DNA from: Alkalihalobacillus bogoriensis ATCC BAA-922
Lineage (GTDB): Bacteria > Bacillota > Bacilli > Bacillales > Bacillaceae_F
Assembly: GCF_000621445.1 (NCBI RefSeq)
Contig: NZ_JHYI01000030.1
Span: 1 to 64,000, forward strand
DNA: 64,000 nt
Direction of reading: 5' to 3'
In this document: positions 54,772-62,859 of the stretch, piece after piece
How positions within the stretch are numbered: the stretch's first letter is position 1
How the letters are laid out: every line of letters begins with the position of its first letter
Made by a program: the position numbers and the translations under genes
The notes under the pieces: generated by a model
What the model was told of the DNA's origin: nothing
The model's database searches: none
Seen by the model: the letters and a program-made list of their open reading frames with translations, nothing else

Positions 54772-56040
54772 ATGAGAAAATATGCTAAATTTAACTTTGT
54801 TATGATTGCTGCTATTCTATTGTTATGGGGGTGCAGCAGTAACGAAGAAGTAAGTAACAATGATTCATCCGAAAACAATGCTAGTATTGAAAAGGAAGAT
54901 ACTTCTGTAAGTGAGACAAGTACTGTTATAGAAGAAGTCTATTCCTTTGAAGAGGAAGAAGGAGTGAAATATGACGCCATCTCTATAAATTATGATGGTA
55001 GTGTTGTATTTTTCAATAAAGTAGACAAAAGTGGTGAAAAAGAAATGACAACGCCTTATTTTGTATACAATGGTGAGGTCATTGATGCATCCACAATTGG
55101 GGTTTATACAGATTGCCGTTTTTATGGAATTAAAGCTACAAGTACTCATTATTTTGAAGGAAGATGTAAAGACGAAACAGAAACAAACGTGTCCGTTGTT
55201 TTCAATATAGAAGCGAATGAAATTAGTCATTCCGCCAATAGTGATTACACCTTATATGCTCTTCCAACAGGAAAAGTGCTCTACATTGAAAGTTATAGTG
55301 ATGAAGGAACGATTTACGAGCTAACCGATAAAGGGTCAAGTCCATTTATCACGATTAACGATATGCCAACAATCCTTGGCTTTAACTTTGATCAATCAGG
55401 CGAAATCTTCTTTATTTACGGCGCAAACGATGATGAATGGAAGGCTTACACATATGACGCATCGAAGGATTCTGATCCTGTCTTATTTAAAGCGGTACCT
55501 GATGATGACGAGGCTACTACTGTAGAAGGCCAAATATCTCCTGATGGGCAGTATATTATGTATCGATTACGAGGGGTATCTGGTGGGAAGCATTATAACT
55601 ACGTAGATAGCTACATTTTTAATTTGCAATCTGAAGAGGAAATTCATATTGGGCATGGTTTTGGTATGAACTTTGTTAGACCAAATGGTTTTGTCTTTGA
55701 CAGTGTTCGTGAATATGGACAAGTCATTTATGATATGGGAGCTAATCGTTGGTTTGGCTACAGAGGAAGTGATATTAAATTCTTTGAATCGGTGTACAAA
55801 AATGAATATCTAAATGAAACAGAAAGAGACCTTTTTAGTAGTTCAGAGTTTTTAGCTCTTTCTGGTGATGGTGAAACAGTTCTAACTTTGGATTGGTTCT
55901 ACGGAACTGATGAGAGTGGCAATTCTGTTAATGAGGAAAAGATTCAAAAAATAAGCATATCTGATTATATTCATTTCATCGAATCACTTGATGTTGAAAT
56001 TGATTTTATACCGTCTGAGTTCAATGAAATAGGTGCTTAA
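54772..56040 (+). CDS. Lipoprotein with propeller-like repeats, function unknown
   Basis: The 422-residue protein has a type II signal peptide (charged MRKYAK, hydrophobic core, LLWGC with Cys21 as lipidation site) and an acidic, Ser/Asn/Glu-rich linker (about 22-60). The rest shows repeated blades of the form YDGSVVFF, DQSGEIFFI, SPDGQYIMYRL and SGDGETVLTL, the pattern of beta-propellers. The mature protein is strongly acidic. I do not recognise the family. GGGGAGG precedes the ATG. It is monocistronic, bracketed by two 0.5 kb direct repeats, and not part of the conserved rpsI-ybaK order, so it is likely acquired. Confidence 0.85.
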   Translation: MRKYAKFNFVMIAAILLLWGCSSNEEVSNNDSSENNASIEKEDTSVSETSTVIEEVYSFEEEEGVKYDAISINYDGSVVFFNKVDKSGEKEMTTPYFVYNGEVIDASTIGVYTDCRFYGIKATSTHYFEGRCKDETETNVSVVFNIEANEISHSANSDYTLYALPTGKVLYIESYSDEGTIYELTDKGSSPFITINDMPTILGFNFDQSGEIFFIYGANDDEWKAYTYDASKDSDPVLFKAVPDDDEATTVEGQISPDGQYIMYRLRGVSGGKHYNYVDSYIFNLQSEEEIHIGHGFGMNFVRPNGFVFDSVREYGQVIYDMGANRWFGYRGSDIKFFESVYKNEYLNETERDLFSSSEFLALSGDGETVLTLDWFYGTDESGNSVNEEKIQKISISDYIHFIESLDVEIDFIPSEFNEIGA

Positions 56041-56127
56041 AAATCATACCTCAGTTCTCAAAACGTTAATATGTGTGTATGGAAGGCTCTCGAGTATTTA
56101 TGCTTGGGGGTCTTATTTATTTTTTTG

Positions 56128-56208
56128 AAAATAAGGAAGTATAATAATTTTGGTATAGCAGTGAAGCTTAGAACGCCTATTCTAGAAGAGCGAAGGCTGC
56201 GCACTTTT
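56128..56208 (+). repeat. Dispersed repeat R, copy R5 (right end missing)
   Basis: Left block and TTCTAGAAGAGCGAAGGCTGCGCAC are present; the right part is replaced by the start of E (TTTTATGGTAAGTAAG). It keeps the part lost in R3 and lacks the part kept there, so each copy lost a different piece of a common ancestor. Confidence 0.8.
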
Positions 56209-56546
56209 ATGGTAAGTAAGCGGCCATGAAAACCGTTATCTGTGAACATTGCTAGCGTTTTGGAACGTTGGTGGACACAGGAGCAGTTAATCCTAATATA
56301 TAGCGAGGAATAGAGTTGCTTTTGCGTGAATAAGCGCTCCTGTGGCTGCTAAAAAACGGAAACCCGTTTCATGTTCACAAATAACGGCTGCTCTGACCGC
56401 AAATATGAGACATGGGATGTGTTGGTTGTTCATCATACCGTTATTGCTTATGGAGCGGGAGGAGATTGGATCTATAAAGATGTTGATGAGTCTGAGCTAC
56501 AATTTCAATGATTGTATTAACGATTTTCACAGCGGTAAATCAGTCA
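56209..56546 (+). repeat. Element E, copy B
   Basis: Same branched fold as copy A. CACAGGAGC (56276-56284) pairs with GCTCCTGTG (56336-56344). AGCGGC (56219-56224) pairs with GCTGCT (56345-56350), where a C-to-T change turns one G-C pair into G-T. The small hairpin CGTT-ttgg-AACG differs from copy A only in its loop. Changes that keep pairing suggest the structure matters. Confidence 0.7.
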
Positions 56547-56552
56547 TTTTTT

Positions 56553-56640
56553 AAAAAGATAGAAAGTTAAAAAGCTTTGGTCTAGCAGCGATGGCTTCGC
56601 ACTTCGCTTGAAACGAAAACACGCTTCCGTGTTTTTCTTA
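56553..56640 (+). repeat. Dispersed repeat R, copy R6 (central deletion)
   Basis: AAAGATAGAAAG..AAAGCTTTGGTCTAGC left block, then GCTTCGCACTTCGCTTGAAAC and AACACG-cttc-CGTGTTTTTCTTA. The terminal hairpin here is a perfect 8 bp stem (AAAACACG/CGTGTTTT) followed by a T-rich end. Confidence 0.8.
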
Positions 56641-56662
56641 TTATTTTTATAAATAGGTGAAG

Positions 56663-56689
56663 TTTCACTATAAAGGGAAGTGTTATAAT
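56663..56689 (+). promoter_or_regulatory. Possible promoter of the MASE3 kinase gene
   Basis: TTTCAC at 56663-56668, 15 bases, TATAAT at 56684-56689 with TG at 56681-56682. The -35 is weak and the spacer short; the extended -10 is good. Confidence 0.45.
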
Positions 56690-56719
56690 AAATGGATAAT
56701 CCGCGTGGGGTGAAGCCGT

Positions 56720-58966
56720 TTGAATATTGATAAAAGTGAAAGACATTCCATTGCTCTCATTATGGTGGGAATACTTTTATTTACATTAGTTTATTTTCAA
56801 GGAATAGAAACGAATCTTTATCATGTAGGTGATCATTTATTATTTCATACTATTTTAGAGCTCATAAGTATTGCAATCTCCTTCTCCATTTTTCTTTATG
56901 GTTGGTTAACTTATCCTTTTACTAAGTCAAGATTATTGTTACTTGTATCGCTCGCTTTTTTCGTTGTGGCTGTTTTGGACATGTTCCACGCGTTTTCATA
57001 TACAGGTATGCCGTTTAGTATAGCAGAGAACAACCAAACAACAGCATGGTTTTGGATAATGGCGCGAATAGCAGAAGCGAGTGTTTTGTTAATGAGTCTT
57101 GTATTTTTAAATGTGCATTCATATGTAAGAAATTCGATGGAAAAGGCAATGTGGGTCTTACTTACTATTGGTGTTACGATAGTTGTTCCCTTTATAATTC
57201 TTTGTTATATTGAATCTTTGCCGTTGTTACTTTTTAATGGTCCTACACCATTAAAAAATGGGATTGAATATGTTATTGCTATCATCCATTTGGTTGCAAT
57301 TATCGTTCTTTGGTTTAAGTACAAACATAACAAGAACTACTTTTATTTAAACTTAATGCGAGCTTGTTATTTTATTATTTTGTGTGGGCTGACGGTGACG
57401 GTGATTGCAACAGTGTTTGATTTTACTGTTATTATCGCGCATGTTTTTAAAGTATGCGGTTACTTTTTCATTTTAAAAGCGTTTTATTATGCCAATATTA
57501 AAGTGCCGTTTGAAAGCAAAAAGCAAACGGAGGAAAAATTACATGATATCGAAAGTGAATTAGAATTGCTCTTTACTAACACGGAAGATGCTATTCTAGT
57601 TGTGAATTTGCATACAAAAGAAATCGTTCGTAGAAATGCTGCATTTATAAAAATGTTTGGTTACACAGAAGATGCCCCTTTAAATATCGAACAACTCACA
57701 CCTACTAACCGAAAAGGGGAATTTGACTATGTTTATCAGGAGTTGTGCGCGGGAAGAGCTGTAATTGATTTTAAGACGAGTAGACAACGAAAAGATTTAA
57801 CTTTAATTGATGTGAATATGACAATATCGCCGATGAAAGTAAAGGATGATGAGATGATATGTTCAGTTATCATTCGGGATATATCAGAACAAAAACAGGG
57901 TGAAATTGAGCTCGAACGAACGAGAAAAGAACTTCAAGAAACACTTGAACAATACGAGGGCATTATTTTTAAATATAAACAAGTAAATGACCAATTTGTA
58001 TACACCTTAATTGACGGGAAGCTAATAAGAAAAAAGGGACAAGTTCCAGAACAATTCGTAGGAAAAGCAGTAACTAATTTTTATCCCTTTACCGAATCAA
58101 AGCTAAACACAGAAGTTTTCGAGTTACATAACAATAAAGCTTGGAATGGAGAAGTGGTCGAGTTTCAATTTGACGATGGAGAAGAAAATATCTTTCACGT
58201 TTCACTCAAGCCAATTCACCAAGGGCAAGAAGTCGTTGAAGTGATTGGTAATGTCGTTGATATTACAAAATTAATTAGAACAGAGGAGCTATTACGTAAA
58301 TCGGAAAAACTATCTGTCGTCGGTGAACTTGCAGCAGGCTTTGCTCATGAAATAAGAAACCCATTAACGACGGTTAAAGGATTCTTACAATTAATAGGGA
58401 CCGAAGCGGATGAGACAACGAAAGAATACATTAAAATTATGTTAAATGAGATTGTCCGACTAGAGATGATTACAAACGAGTTTATGGTTGTAGCAAAACC
58501 ACAAGTAAACAGGTTCCAGATGGAGGATGTCGCAAGTATCATTGAACATGTCATACAATTTCTACGTCCGCAAGCGCTTTTGCATTCTATTGAGATGGAA
58601 ACAACCGTTCATGGAGTGATTCCTTCACTTTATTGTGATAAGCATCAGTTACAACAGGTGTTCATTAATATTTATAAAAATGCAATGGAAGCCATGTTAG
58701 ACGGTGGGATAATTAAAACGGATATTTCAATCGAAACGAATAATGTTACTATCGCTATTGCGGATCAAGGTTGCGGGATTCCTGAGGAGTTAATTTCAAA
58801 GCTTGGTGAGCCTTTTTATACGTTAAAAGAAAAAGGGACAGGTCTTGGATTAATGGTTAGTAAAAAAATTATTGATTCACATCAAGGGACATTACATATT
58901 AGGAGTGAAACAAATATCGGTACAACAATGACGATTAAATTACCGTTTCGAGGTGAAAAAGGATAA
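56720..58966 (+). CDS. MASE3-PAS-PAS sensor histidine kinase
   Basis: 748 residues. Residues 1-265 form a MASE3-like membrane sensor of about seven helices (GDHLLFHTILELISI, LDMFHAFSYTGM and a HVFKVCGYFFILKAFYY end). Two PAS-type regions follow (about 285-395 and 405-515), then HisKA with His543 in FAHEIRNPLTTVKGF, and HATPase_c with N, G1 (DQGCGIP) and G2 (GTGLGL) boxes. HisKA resembles that of sporulation-type kinases feeding Spo0F, but no response regulator is adjacent, so the target is unknown. TTG start 7 bases after GGGGTG. Flanked by repeats R6 and R7. Confidence 0.9.
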   Translation: MNIDKSERHSIALIMVGILLFTLVYFQGIETNLYHVGDHLLFHTILELISIAISFSIFLYGWLTYPFTKSRLLLLVSLAFFVVAVLDMFHAFSYTGMPFSIAENNQTTAWFWIMARIAEASVLLMSLVFLNVHSYVRNSMEKAMWVLLTIGVTIVVPFIILCYIESLPLLLFNGPTPLKNGIEYVIAIIHLVAIIVLWFKYKHNKNYFYLNLMRACYFIILCGLTVTVIATVFDFTVIIAHVFKVCGYFFILKAFYYANIKVPFESKKQTEEKLHDIESELELLFTNTEDAILVVNLHTKEIVRRNAAFIKMFGYTEDAPLNIEQLTPTNRKGEFDYVYQELCAGRAVIDFKTSRQRKDLTLIDVNMTISPMKVKDDEMICSVIIRDISEQKQGEIELERTRKELQETLEQYEGIIFKYKQVNDQFVYTLIDGKLIRKKGQVPEQFVGKAVTNFYPFTESKLNTEVFELHNNKAWNGEVVEFQFDDGEENIFHVSLKPIHQGQEVVEVIGNVVDITKLIRTEELLRKSEKLSVVGELAAGFAHEIRNPLTTVKGFLQLIGTEADETTKEYIKIMLNEIVRLEMITNEFMVVAKPQVNRFQMEDVASIIEHVIQFLRPQALLHSIEMETTVHGVIPSLYCDKHQLQQVFINIYKNAMEAMLDGGIIKTDISIETNNVTIAIADQGCGIPEELISKLGEPFYTLKEKGTGLGLMVSKKIIDSHQGTLHIRSETNIGTTMTIKLPFRGEKG

Positions 58967-58975
58967 AAAGGGAAA

Positions 58976-59001
58976 GGACGTTTTGCTAACGTTCTTTTTT
59001 T
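58976..59001 (+). terminator. Terminator after the MASE3 kinase gene
   Basis: GGACGTT (58976-58982) pairs with AACGTTC (58988-58994) over TTGCT, then seven T. It runs directly into repeat R7. Confidence 0.8.
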
Positions 59002-59112
59002 AAAAGATAAGTATAAAAAATTTTGGTATAGCAGTAAAGCTTTGAAAGCGTATTCCAGAAGAGCGAAGGCTGCGCACTTCGCTTGAAAAAAAGACGATCC
59101 GCGTTTTTCTTA
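59002..59112 (+). repeat. Dispersed repeat R, copy R7
   Basis: TAAAAGATAAGTATAAAAAATTTTGG-type left block, TTCCAGAAGAGCGAAGGCTGCG, CACTTCGCTTG, GACGATCCGCGTTTTTCTTA. It lacks the CCCCAA/TTGGGG hairpin and the GCGGGCAG block of R2 and R4. Again it lies between a terminator and the next gene's promoter. Confidence 0.8.
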
Positions 59113-59164
59113 TTTGTACAAACTATACGCCTAGGAAAAAAGTTTTAATTTTTTACTTTTATTA

Positions 59165-59192
59165 TAAAGACTTTTTCGACAAATTCCGATAT
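59165..59192 (+). promoter_or_regulatory. Sigma-D-like promoter of the chemotaxis receptor gene
   Basis: TAAA at 59165-59168 and CCGATAT at 59186-59192 fit the motility sigma-D pattern (TAAA, about 15 bases, GCCGATAT). No sigma-A -35 matches the overlapping TATAAT at 59190-59195. The product is a chemoreceptor, in line with sigma-D control. Confidence 0.65.
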
Positions 59193-59243
59193 AATGAGTA
59201 GAAAGAAGTGCTTTATTATTAAAACTAACTAGGGAGAGTAGTT

Positions 59244-60773
59244 ATGAACATATCATCTAACGAAGCGTCAAGCAGAAGAGAAACCTTTGTAAAGCTCCAA
59301 ACAGAAGAATTAATCAAAAAAAATAATTTAATGTTTCTTGTTGTCCTTATTTCATATTCTTTAGGTACATTAACAAATTTTATACAAAAGTCACCAGCGA
59401 TTATTTCCGTTTCGCTCTTAGTCGGCTTTATATTAAGTTCAGCAATTTTTGTTTGTGACCGGTTGATGAACAACTATACTTTGAAAAAAGTAATTCCTTA
59501 CTATTTAGTTATTTCTACATTTTTAGTCTTTTTAGTTATGTCTATTGTAAGGGGAGCTTCGATATCTGGCTTGTTAATCCCGATCTTCATTTTAGCTTTA
59601 GCTGCAGTACATGCATATAAACCTTTATTTATTAGCGGTGTTATCATGTCGAGTACGCTAGTTTTTATAAATATCCTTTCACTTAATAATGGGAATTTTG
59701 CTTCAGAAGGGCAAGTAGGTAATATTGTGTTAATATTCTTCCTTGTTGTTATCACTTATTTAGTTCAAGGGCAAATTAGTAGAAAGATGTCAGCAGAATT
59801 AAATGATGTTGTCACAGAACAAGAGCAGCTCGCTTTAAATAAAGAACAAGAAAAGAAGTTATTTGAAGAAGATGTTCGTGTAATGGTTCAAAATATTGAA
59901 TCGATTTATCAGCTTTCAGAAAACAATCTAAAGCAACAACGAGAAATGCTTACGTCCATTCAAGAAATTGCAGCAGGAAGCTCTAAGCAAAGTGACCAAA
60001 TCAATGAAGTGACAGCGATGACTAAGGATACAATGGTCGCTATGAATAATGTTGATCAAAATTCTACTCAATTAAAAGAAGAAGCAATTGAAGTAAAAGG
60101 TACAACCCAAACAGGGAAAGAAAACGTGAATCAACTTCAAGTTGGGATGGAACAATTAAAACAAGCGGTTGATGGATTAGTTTCGGTCTTTGGATTATTA
60201 ACAGAAAAAAATAAAGAAACAAATATACTAGCAAATAATATAAAAGAGATTACTGAGCAAACGAATTTATTAGCGTTAAATGCTTCAATTGAGGCGGCAA
60301 GAGCAGGTGAGCATGGAAAAGGATTTGCAGTTGTTGCGGAAGAAATTCGAAAACTTGCAGATAGTACACAAAAAACAACAGAACAAATTACTCGAAATTT
60401 ACTTGAAGTTAACCAGGCAAATGAACAGGCAGAAAAACAAATGAATGAGAGTAATGCGGCCTTTTATGCGAATTTAGAAGTGACGAACGCCGTAAATGAA
60501 ATTATTGAAACGGTTCACAGCACGCTTGACCATTTAGAGCAAAACTTAGATTCATTTTCAAACCTTGCAAAATCCGTGTCATCTAAAACCGAACAAACAC
60601 AAGAACAAACAGTGGAGTTTGCTGCTATTGTAGAAGAATCGACAGCGGGATTACAACAATTAGCAGAAACGATTCAAAGTTTAAATGATGAGAATGAAAA
60701 TATTTCAAAATATTTAAATGAAACAATGCAGAGTGTTGATAATTTAAAAAAACGAATGGAAGAAACAGCTTAA
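59244..60773 (+). CDS. Methyl-accepting chemotaxis protein without HAMP domain
   Basis: 509 residues. About five to six transmembrane helices lie between residues 28 and 180, with only short loops, so the sensor is membrane-embedded. A coiled linker follows, with no evident HAMP, and a long helical signalling domain with the hairpin tip [35 protein letters not shown] that contacts CheA and CheW. The input signal is unknown. GGGAGAG precedes the ATG. Possible sigma-D promoter upstream; a shared terminator with the convergent kinase gene downstream. Confidence 0.92.
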   Translation: MNISSNEASSRRETFVKLQTEELIKKNNLMFLVVLISYSLGTLTNFIQKSPAIISVSLLVGFILSSAIFVCDRLMNNYTLKKVIPYYLVISTFLVFLVMSIVRGASISGLLIPIFILALAAVHAYKPLFISGVIMSSTLVFINILSLNNGNFASEGQVGNIVLIFFLVVITYLVQGQISRKMSAELNDVVTEQEQLALNKEQEKKLFEEDVRVMVQNIESIYQLSENNLKQQREMLTSIQEIAAGSSKQSDQINEVTAMTKDTMVAMNNVDQNSTQLKEEAIEVKGTTQTGKENVNQLQVGMEQLKQAVDGLVSVFGLLTEKNKETNILANNIKEITEQTNLLALNASIEAARAGEHGKGFAVVAEEIRKLADSTQKTTEQITRNLLEVNQANEQAEKQMNESNAAFYANLEVTNAVNEIIETVHSTLDHLEQNLDSFSNLAKSVSSKTEQTQEQTVEFAAIVEESTAGLQQLAETIQSLNDENENISKYLNETMQSVDNLKKRMEETA

Positions 60774-60779
60774 ATAACA

Positions 60780-60818
60780 AGAAAAGGCTCTCGGGTAAAA
60801 GCGAGTGCCTTTTCTTTT
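60780..60818. terminator. Bidirectional terminator between the receptor and kinase genes
   Basis: AGAAAAGGC-t-CTCG pairs with CGAG-t-GCCTTTTCT (60780-60793 with 60802-60815). T-rich on the plus side, and the A-run on the left gives a T-run on the minus side, so it can stop both convergent genes. Confidence 0.9.
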
Positions 60819-62190
60819 ATTCAGATTGAAGTTGAATGGATATTGTTGTACCTTTTCCTTTTACACTTTTCACGTCCATCGTTCCATTATGGGACTCAAT
60901 AATTTTAAAGCAGGTCATCATTCCGAGTCCTGTTCCTTTTTGTTTTGTTGTATAAAAAGGCAACCCAATATTTTCAAGTATTTCTTTTTCAATACCGAAA
61001 CCTTCATCTCTTATTTCAATAGTAACGATGTCGTCATGTTTATATAAATTAATATAGACATTTCCTCCGTTTGGCATGGCTTCAATTGCATTTTTTATAA
61101 GGTTTATAAACACTTGTTTTAATTGATTTCCCACGCAATAAATAGGAGGTATGAGATCAGAACGTAAATGGAGGGTAACGTTGTTTATCAATGCTTGTGA
61201 TTGAAGTAGTGTCATGACGTCCTGAACAATTTCTTTTATATTTTCATTTGCAAACTGGAGTACATGTGGTTTCGCTGCCATTAATAATTCGCCAGTAATC
61301 AATTCGATACGAGCAAGCTCATCCGACATGATTGACAAATAATTTTCTTTAATATTATATGGAGATGACATCATAATTTGAAGGAACCCTTTAAGTGCTG
61401 TCAGTGGATTTCGAATTTCGTGGGCAATGGAAGCAGAAAGTTGACCCACTGCTGAAAGCTTTTCTGATTTCACTAATTGCTGTTCTGTTAGCTTTTGCTC
61501 AGTAATGTCTTTTGCAATTCCATACACACCAACGATGTTACCATCAACAATAATCGGCATATTTGTTACACTTACATGCACGATATGACCATCTTTATGT
61601 ATGGCTTTTGTTTCATAATTCTGTGTTAATCCTTGTGCGGCCTTAGTATAGTATTCTTGTGTCATTGCCAAATCATCTTCGGCTACTAATGGAATAAATG
61701 AAAGTTGTAAAAATTCTTCTTCGGTATATCCTAAGAGCTTTTCCATAGCGGGATTGACGCTTAAATAATTTCCTTCCAAATCAAAAGAAAAAACAGCATC
61801 TGGATTATGATCAAAAAGGGATTGATAATGTTGCTTCCTTTCTAATGACACTTTTTTTTCGTCAGTAACATCCAGAAAATAAACACTAAGCCCATTTTGA
61901 GATGGATAAGCTCTAACGCTATACCACATGTTAAGGGGTGGGAAAAAGGCTTCAAATTTAACGGACACTTGTTCCCTTACAGCCTTGTGATATTGTTCAG
62001 AAAACATAAGGTTGACAGCTTCAGGAAATTCCTCCCACACATTTTTTCCAATAAGATCATCCCGACTTCGAAATAACAATTTTGTTGCTGCTTTGTTTAC
62101 ATAAGTAAAATTCCAATTCATATCTAATGAAAAAAAACCATCGGTAATTCGGTTTAAAATTTCTTGTGTATTCACTTCAATTTGTACCAT
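60817..62190 (-). CDS. Soluble PAS-PAS sensor histidine kinase
   Basis: 457 residues, no membrane segment. PAS 1 (about 10-115, ITDGFFSLDMNWNFTYVNKAA), PAS 2 (about 123-235, with the PAC-type ending GVYGIAKDITEQK), HisKA with His257 in IAHEIRNPLTALKGF, and HATPase_c with DEGFGIE and GTGLGMMTCFKI. It is similar in layout to sporulation kinases such as KinA and KinE. Orphan: no response regulator nearby. An ATG at 62199 directly abuts AAGG; the ATG at 62190 (MVQIEVNTQEIL) is better spaced. The only minus-strand gene of confidence in the window. Confidence 0.9.
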   Translation of the reverse strand: MVQIEVNTQEILNRITDGFFSLDMNWNFTYVNKAATKLLFRSRDDLIGKNVWEEFPEAVNLMFSEQYHKAVREQVSVKFEAFFPPLNMWYSVRAYPSQNGLSVYFLDVTDEKKVSLERKQHYQSLFDHNPDAVFSFDLEGNYLSVNPAMEKLLGYTEEEFLQLSFIPLVAEDDLAMTQEYYTKAAQGLTQNYETKAIHKDGHIVHVSVTNMPIIVDGNIVGVYGIAKDITEQKLTEQQLVKSEKLSAVGQLSASIAHEIRNPLTALKGFLQIMMSSPYNIKENYLSIMSDELARIELITGELLMAAKPHVLQFANENIKEIVQDVMTLLQSQALINNVTLHLRSDLIPPIYCVGNQLKQVFINLIKNAIEAMPNGGNVYINLYKHDDIVTIEIRDEGFGIEKEILENIGLPFYTTKQKGTGLGMMTCFKIIESHNGTMDVKSVKGKGTTISIQLQSE

Positions 62191-62356
62191 ATACTTCATC
62201 CTTACTGCATCTTGAATAATATAAGAGTATTCTAGATAAATAACGGAAACCCTTTAATTTAATAGTATTTCCATTGGATGAAATGTGCAATAATTCCACT
62301 GCATAGGCTCTTTTTATTGTTTGATACTAATAGTAAAAAAAGTTGAGGCGAGGAAT
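62191..62356. other. Divergent promoter region between the kinase gene and ybaK
   Basis: 166 AT-rich bases between divergently read genes. It must hold both promoters, but no pair of boxes stands out on either strand. No repeat R copy is found here. Confidence 0.4.
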
Positions 62357-62794
62357 ATGACTGTGATTACGACATTTTCTGAAAAGCAACGGGAGAAAAG
62401 GTGGAAGTTTGAACGAAAAGTTTTACGTCAACTGTCATTAACCGAGTTGCGTGAAAACGTAAAACAACAATTCCAGCCACTATTTCCGTTGGAGTTTATG
62501 AATCATCCTTATTTACTTGATCCTTGTATTGATACAGCCATTGATGCGTATTTATTAGGGGCGGAGTACAGTCGTTTCGGTTACCATGGGGAGGATGTAA
62601 CAGTAGTAAAAGCTCGTTGCAAAGAAGAATTGGACGAGGTTCAAATCCAAATATTTGAGCTATTAGAAAGTTGGTTTCTTTATGACGGTATAAGAATGGA
62701 ATCACTTGCTATTTGTGTGGATGTTTTTATCCATACATGGTGGGAAAGAGGCTTTTTTGAAGGTCAAAAAAGATATCGGCTTCGCCTTCATTAA
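62357..62794 (+). CDS. ybaK: YbaK, DUF2521-family protein
   Basis: 145 residues, charged N-terminus (FSEKQREKRWKFERKVLRQ), with a Trp-rich C-terminus (FIHTWWERGFFEGQKRYRLRLH). I place it as YbaK by its position ahead of cwlD and by its start; the function is not known. The ATG at 62357 follows GAGGCGAGG; an in-frame ATG at 62321 lacks a site. It marks the return to the conserved gene order. Confidence 0.8.
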   Translation: MTVITTFSEKQREKRWKFERKVLRQLSLTELRENVKQQFQPLFPLEFMNHPYLLDPCIDTAIDAYLLGAEYSRFGYHGEDVTVVKARCKEELDEVQIQIFELLESWFLYDGIRMESLAICVDVFIHTWWERGFFEGQKRYRLRLH

Positions 62795-62859
62795 AAACAC
62801 TTCATATTTCTCTCCTTGTCCCAATATATATAAGGGAGGAGTAAGTAGGAGGGAACAAG

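Larger units (their letters stand above)
56048..56562 (+). repeat. Long direct repeat, copy B (rpsI-tail remnant + R5 + E)
   Basis: Begins 7 bases after the lipoprotein stop with ACCTCAGTTCTCAAAACGTTAATATG, the end of rpsI including its stop, then its terminator, an R copy and element E. As no rpsI gene precedes it, this is a duplicated fragment. It shows that a piece of chromosome starting inside rpsI was copied. Confidence 0.9.

Noticed and set aside
60805-61047. Plus-strand frame opposite the 3' end of the soluble kinase gene
   Set aside because: It is the shadow of the HATPase_c domain coding region and has no ribosome binding site.
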